Source of the DNA: Mycocentrospora acerina
Lineage: Eukaryota; Ascomycota; Dothideomycetes; Pleosporales
Assembly: GCA_022701365.1 (NCBI GenBank)
Contig: JAKUHH010000117.1
Location: 62,001 to 126,000, forward strand
Reading direction: 5' to 3'
Length of the DNA stretch: 64,000 nucleotides
This document shows positions 61,606-64,000 of this stretch, piece by piece (the first letter of the stretch is position 1; the number at the start of each line of letters is the position of its first letter). The notes under the pieces were generated by a model. That model did no database searches. It worked only from the letters and a program-made list of their open reading frames with translations, and was not told the DNA's origin. The translations under genes and the position numbers were made by a program.

Positions 61606-63699
61606 TGTTTTACACGCGAGCGGCGCGTCAGCATTTGCCTTTACTGAACCCTGTTGATTTTAAAGCTACTGGTGTGCCTGACTTTTACAAGCTTTCAAAA
61701 TCTCGCATTGTAACTTTCATCCTTGCAACTTACGTTTCGTTCACGCCATGTGTACTCCTTAGATGTTGCTTGTTTCACGACTTTAAATGAACAATGCGTG
61801 CACATTTTCATTTCCGGGAGTGACGTTGAAATTGAGGATTTGATAGGGTTTACTTGGATAGGCACGCTGATCGTCTTTCTGGAGGGACAGATAGCCAGCA
61901 ACGTTAGCTCCCTGTATACCAGTCACTCACTTACGATGGCCTGGCCAGGCTATTATCAACCAGCTTCTCCTCTCTGGCCTTGTTTCGAAAAGATGAGTCA
62001 TGATTTTGCCTATTATAAGGCCTCTTTAGCCATACTGGCACATTTCGTTATCAGGCATCTCATTTCTTCGCTTGTGCCTCCTCCACCAGGTTGAACTAAT
62101 GGCTGGTTATGACATGATATTCACGGAGAACTCTTTTTTTATTGTACGCTCGATCGAAATCCGTTCTGTAACTTTCTGTACGCTTGACAAAGTTGCGCGC
62201 CCAGTGGACGCCAGTAGAACTGCCTGCGCGACGAGAAAAGAATCTGTCAGTAATTGTACCTTCAGTAGTTGTATAAAAATTAAAGCCACATAGATATAAG
62301 CCGAGGATTTGCTCATTAATTACATTCACTTTCATCTTGTGGAGCTTTCCTGACTAAATGAGATAATCGCGTTGTTCAGGCTAGCCATCGCATCGTCTGT
62401 GCAGCGTTGTTCGTGAGACACTTAACATAGTTGCAATACTCTTCTCGCTCTGAGTCTGGCTCGTATAAAAGGACAGTATAGCAAGGTCTGTGTACTTTTC
62501 AAAAAAAATTGATTTGTGAGTAGGAGCTGTAGCAGTCACAAATTAACAAATTACAGAACGTAAATAATGTTTTGAATCCGCTCGTAAAACGCGTTATTAG
62601 AAAAGAGACATAACCCATCCTAAGAAGATCTCAATATACTGGGCTGATCAGTGCTCTTGCATTCTGCTCCCCGCGACGTTAGTAGCTTCAATTGTAATTG
62701 TTTGATTGGTGCCAAAGAGTCTCGAGTCAAGTGAGGAGTAGGTACCCTTGTGCATGAATTGCGGACAATACTCTAGACACAGTAATGTAGTATTGATTGA
62801 ATTACTCTATATAATTTTTCACTTTAAGCTCCTACAAAAATGCTTAACCAACTAGTTTCTTAATCTCAATCAAATCTGTAGAAAGAGAGCCTATTAAAAA
62901 GAGAAACATCTTCATTACCATGCGGAAAACCTTCAGCAAATAATTAGGCTCTACGTGGATCATCTATGAGAATATTAATATCCTAATCTGATTGAATTCA
63001 CTCATAAGTGTAAAATTAGCAACTTTGTCGGGGTTTATCTGCTGATGCTTCTGCTTGAAGTCTACCAAAGATAGATCAGCATTTGACAACTGAGGCACTA
63101 CACAGAGCAGCACAAGTGTTAATCAATGGTATCTTATTGAATTTTTTAAATACTTTTTTCGCTTTTCGAGCGTATACATGAAGAATCAGCTGAAGAAAGA
63201 TCATGTTATCTTAATTTTAGCGTAGAAAAGAAAAACTGAATAAACGCTGCTTGCTCACGTGTCGCACACGTAACAGGCTGCTGGTTGACAGTCCGTGTGA
63301 GGCTAAAGAGACGCTCTGAAGGAGACAGAAGAACCCCTAAAGGAGTGTAAAATATCTAACGAAAAACCCTTCGATACCTTAATGATAGACTTTGAACAGA
63401 TTTTGAACAATTCTTGATGTTCCAGCCATTCAAATCTGAAATAAGTTTATTAGCAGTGAATCAAACAACAATATCGAAAAAAATAAAAGTAAACTAATCT
63501 GAACGCCTTTGGATAATTTGTCAGCAGAGATTCGGCATGAATTCAAAAAAATTAAAAATGTACGTCAAAAGAGAAAGAAGTTCCGTACACAGCTGAATTC
63601 AGTGCATTTGTTAAGATTAGCGAAATTTTTCAAAAATTATTTAAGTTGTTTCACTCGTTCGTCTGCTAAATCTCGAAAAAAATCGTGGAACCTGATTAA
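61606..63699. other. Gene-poor right arm
   Basis: 2.1 kb. Frames at 61605-61790 and 61723-62094 overlap and have uneven composition; I do not call them. A mildly conserved stretch may be a TE body, but I cannot name it. The rest is AT-rich. Confidence 0.4.
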
Positions 63700-64000
63700 A
63701 TGGCACCTAAAAAACAAACCACGAGAGCAGCAGTCTATGAAATGGGCTTGTCACCGACAGGCAAAGCCCGCTGCAAAGATCCTCAGTGTTCTAAGACTAT
63801 CAAAGAAAACGATTTACGCCTTCGAACATCGAAAGGATTCTACCACTGGTGGTTTTTACAGTCTTTTGGTGCAAACATTTACTAAGTTCTTACAGGGATT
63901 GTGTTGACTCTGAATTGAGAAAAAAGATGGGACCAGTAAAAAACATTGATGGCTATGATCAGCTGGAACAAAAGTGGCAGACTTATGCGAAAAAAGAGCC
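63700..64000 (+). CDS. PARP-type zinc-finger protein, runs off right edge
   Basis: Exon 1 63700-63848, intron 63849-63895 (47 nt, GTGGTT donor, TTACTAAG branch, TTCTTACAG acceptor), exon 2 from 63896 beyond the window. The N-terminus reads GKARCKDPQC, LRLRTSKGFYHW and DCVDSELRKK, giving C25-x4-C30 and H49-x2-C52, the C-C-H-C nick-sensing zinc finger of PARP-type proteins. After it VKNIDGYDQLEQKW matches the IDGYDxL segment usual behind this finger. An alternative donor 3 nt later would yield H-x3-C. In PARPs and ligases this finger binds broken DNA. Whether a catalytic domain follows is outside the window. Confidence 0.75.

Noticed and set aside
61605..62094. Plus-strand frames suggesting a gene after the second dispersed repeat
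   Set aside because: Two overlapping frames with uneven hydrophobicity, no ATG in good context and no recognised domain.
63509..63907. 132-codon Lys-rich plus frame at the right edge
   Set aside because: It overlaps the PARP-finger gene in another frame and its Lys richness reflects A-rich DNA.
1..64000. CRISPR arrays, bacterial operons, rRNA and viral genes
   Set aside because: No spaced direct-repeat array, ribosome-binding-site logic, rRNA-like core sequence or viral replicase-type protein was seen; introns and families point to a fungus.

Overview
The window looks like nuclear DNA of a filamentous ascomycete, probably a Dothideomycete-type plant-associated or saprobic fungus. The evidence is short spliceosomal introns (44-86 nt with GTAAGT/GTATGT-like donors), fungus-specific families (Fungal_trans_2 regulator, Yap-type bZIP, AA11-like LPMO, Asl1/GH128 glucanase, DUF829/PaxU hydrolase, several F-box-like proteins), and pogo/Fot1-type DNA transposons carrying RIP-like nonsense changes. 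The class-level placement is inference. No rRNA, tRNA, CRISPR or bacterial-type operon was seen. Gene density is low and the DNA between genes is AT-rich.

Layout. 0-13 kb: a gene running off the left edge on the minus strand, a Fungal_trans_2 regulator, small unknown genes, a RING-H2 protein, a doubtful frameshifted gene, a MITE, a second zinc-finger (RING-like) protein, an F-box-like protein and a four-TM membrane protein. 14-28 kb: an unknown 498-aa protein, a flavin monooxygenase, an LPMO whose signal peptide and His1 lie on a tiny first exon, a UBA protein, a membrane-anchored aspartic-protease-like protein lacking its first catalytic Asp, a spliced unknown gene, a GH128 glucanase and a Yap-type bZIP factor. 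30-38 kb: unknown genes, two F-box-like proteins, a DUF829/PaxU-like hydrolase and a UbiA prenyltransferase. 38-48 kb: mostly empty DNA with a decayed Ykt6-like SNARE, a Cys-rich/coiled-coil gene and a second member of the 31.6-kb F-box-like family. 49-58 kb: a transposon-rich block with a complete but RIP-damaged pogo-like element (perfect 47-bp TIRs), a peptide-transporter pseudogene split by a short retroposon-like insert with a 13-bp target-site duplication, a BRCT protein and three or four transposon remnants. 58-64 kb: nearly empty, with a second, almost identical MITE copy beside a second dispersed repeat, then a PARP-type zinc-finger gene that leaves on the right edge.

How the parts relate. 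There is no clear operon-like or cluster logic. The LPMO and GH128 suggest secreted carbohydrate-active functions. The BVMO, PaxU-like hydrolase and UbiA enzyme could be scattered tailoring genes of terpenoid-type metabolism, but no core synthase is visible and they are 15-20 kb apart. RING, F-box-like and UBA proteins are over-represented, as often seen in accessory fungal regions. The most unusual items are the BRCT gene and PARP-zinc-finger gene in the same repeat-rich arm, the Ykt6 relic, the pseudo-protease, and the transposon/insert stratigraphy around 49-53.5 kb. All spliced models here are hand-derived from frame and splice-site logic and have not been tested against RNA.
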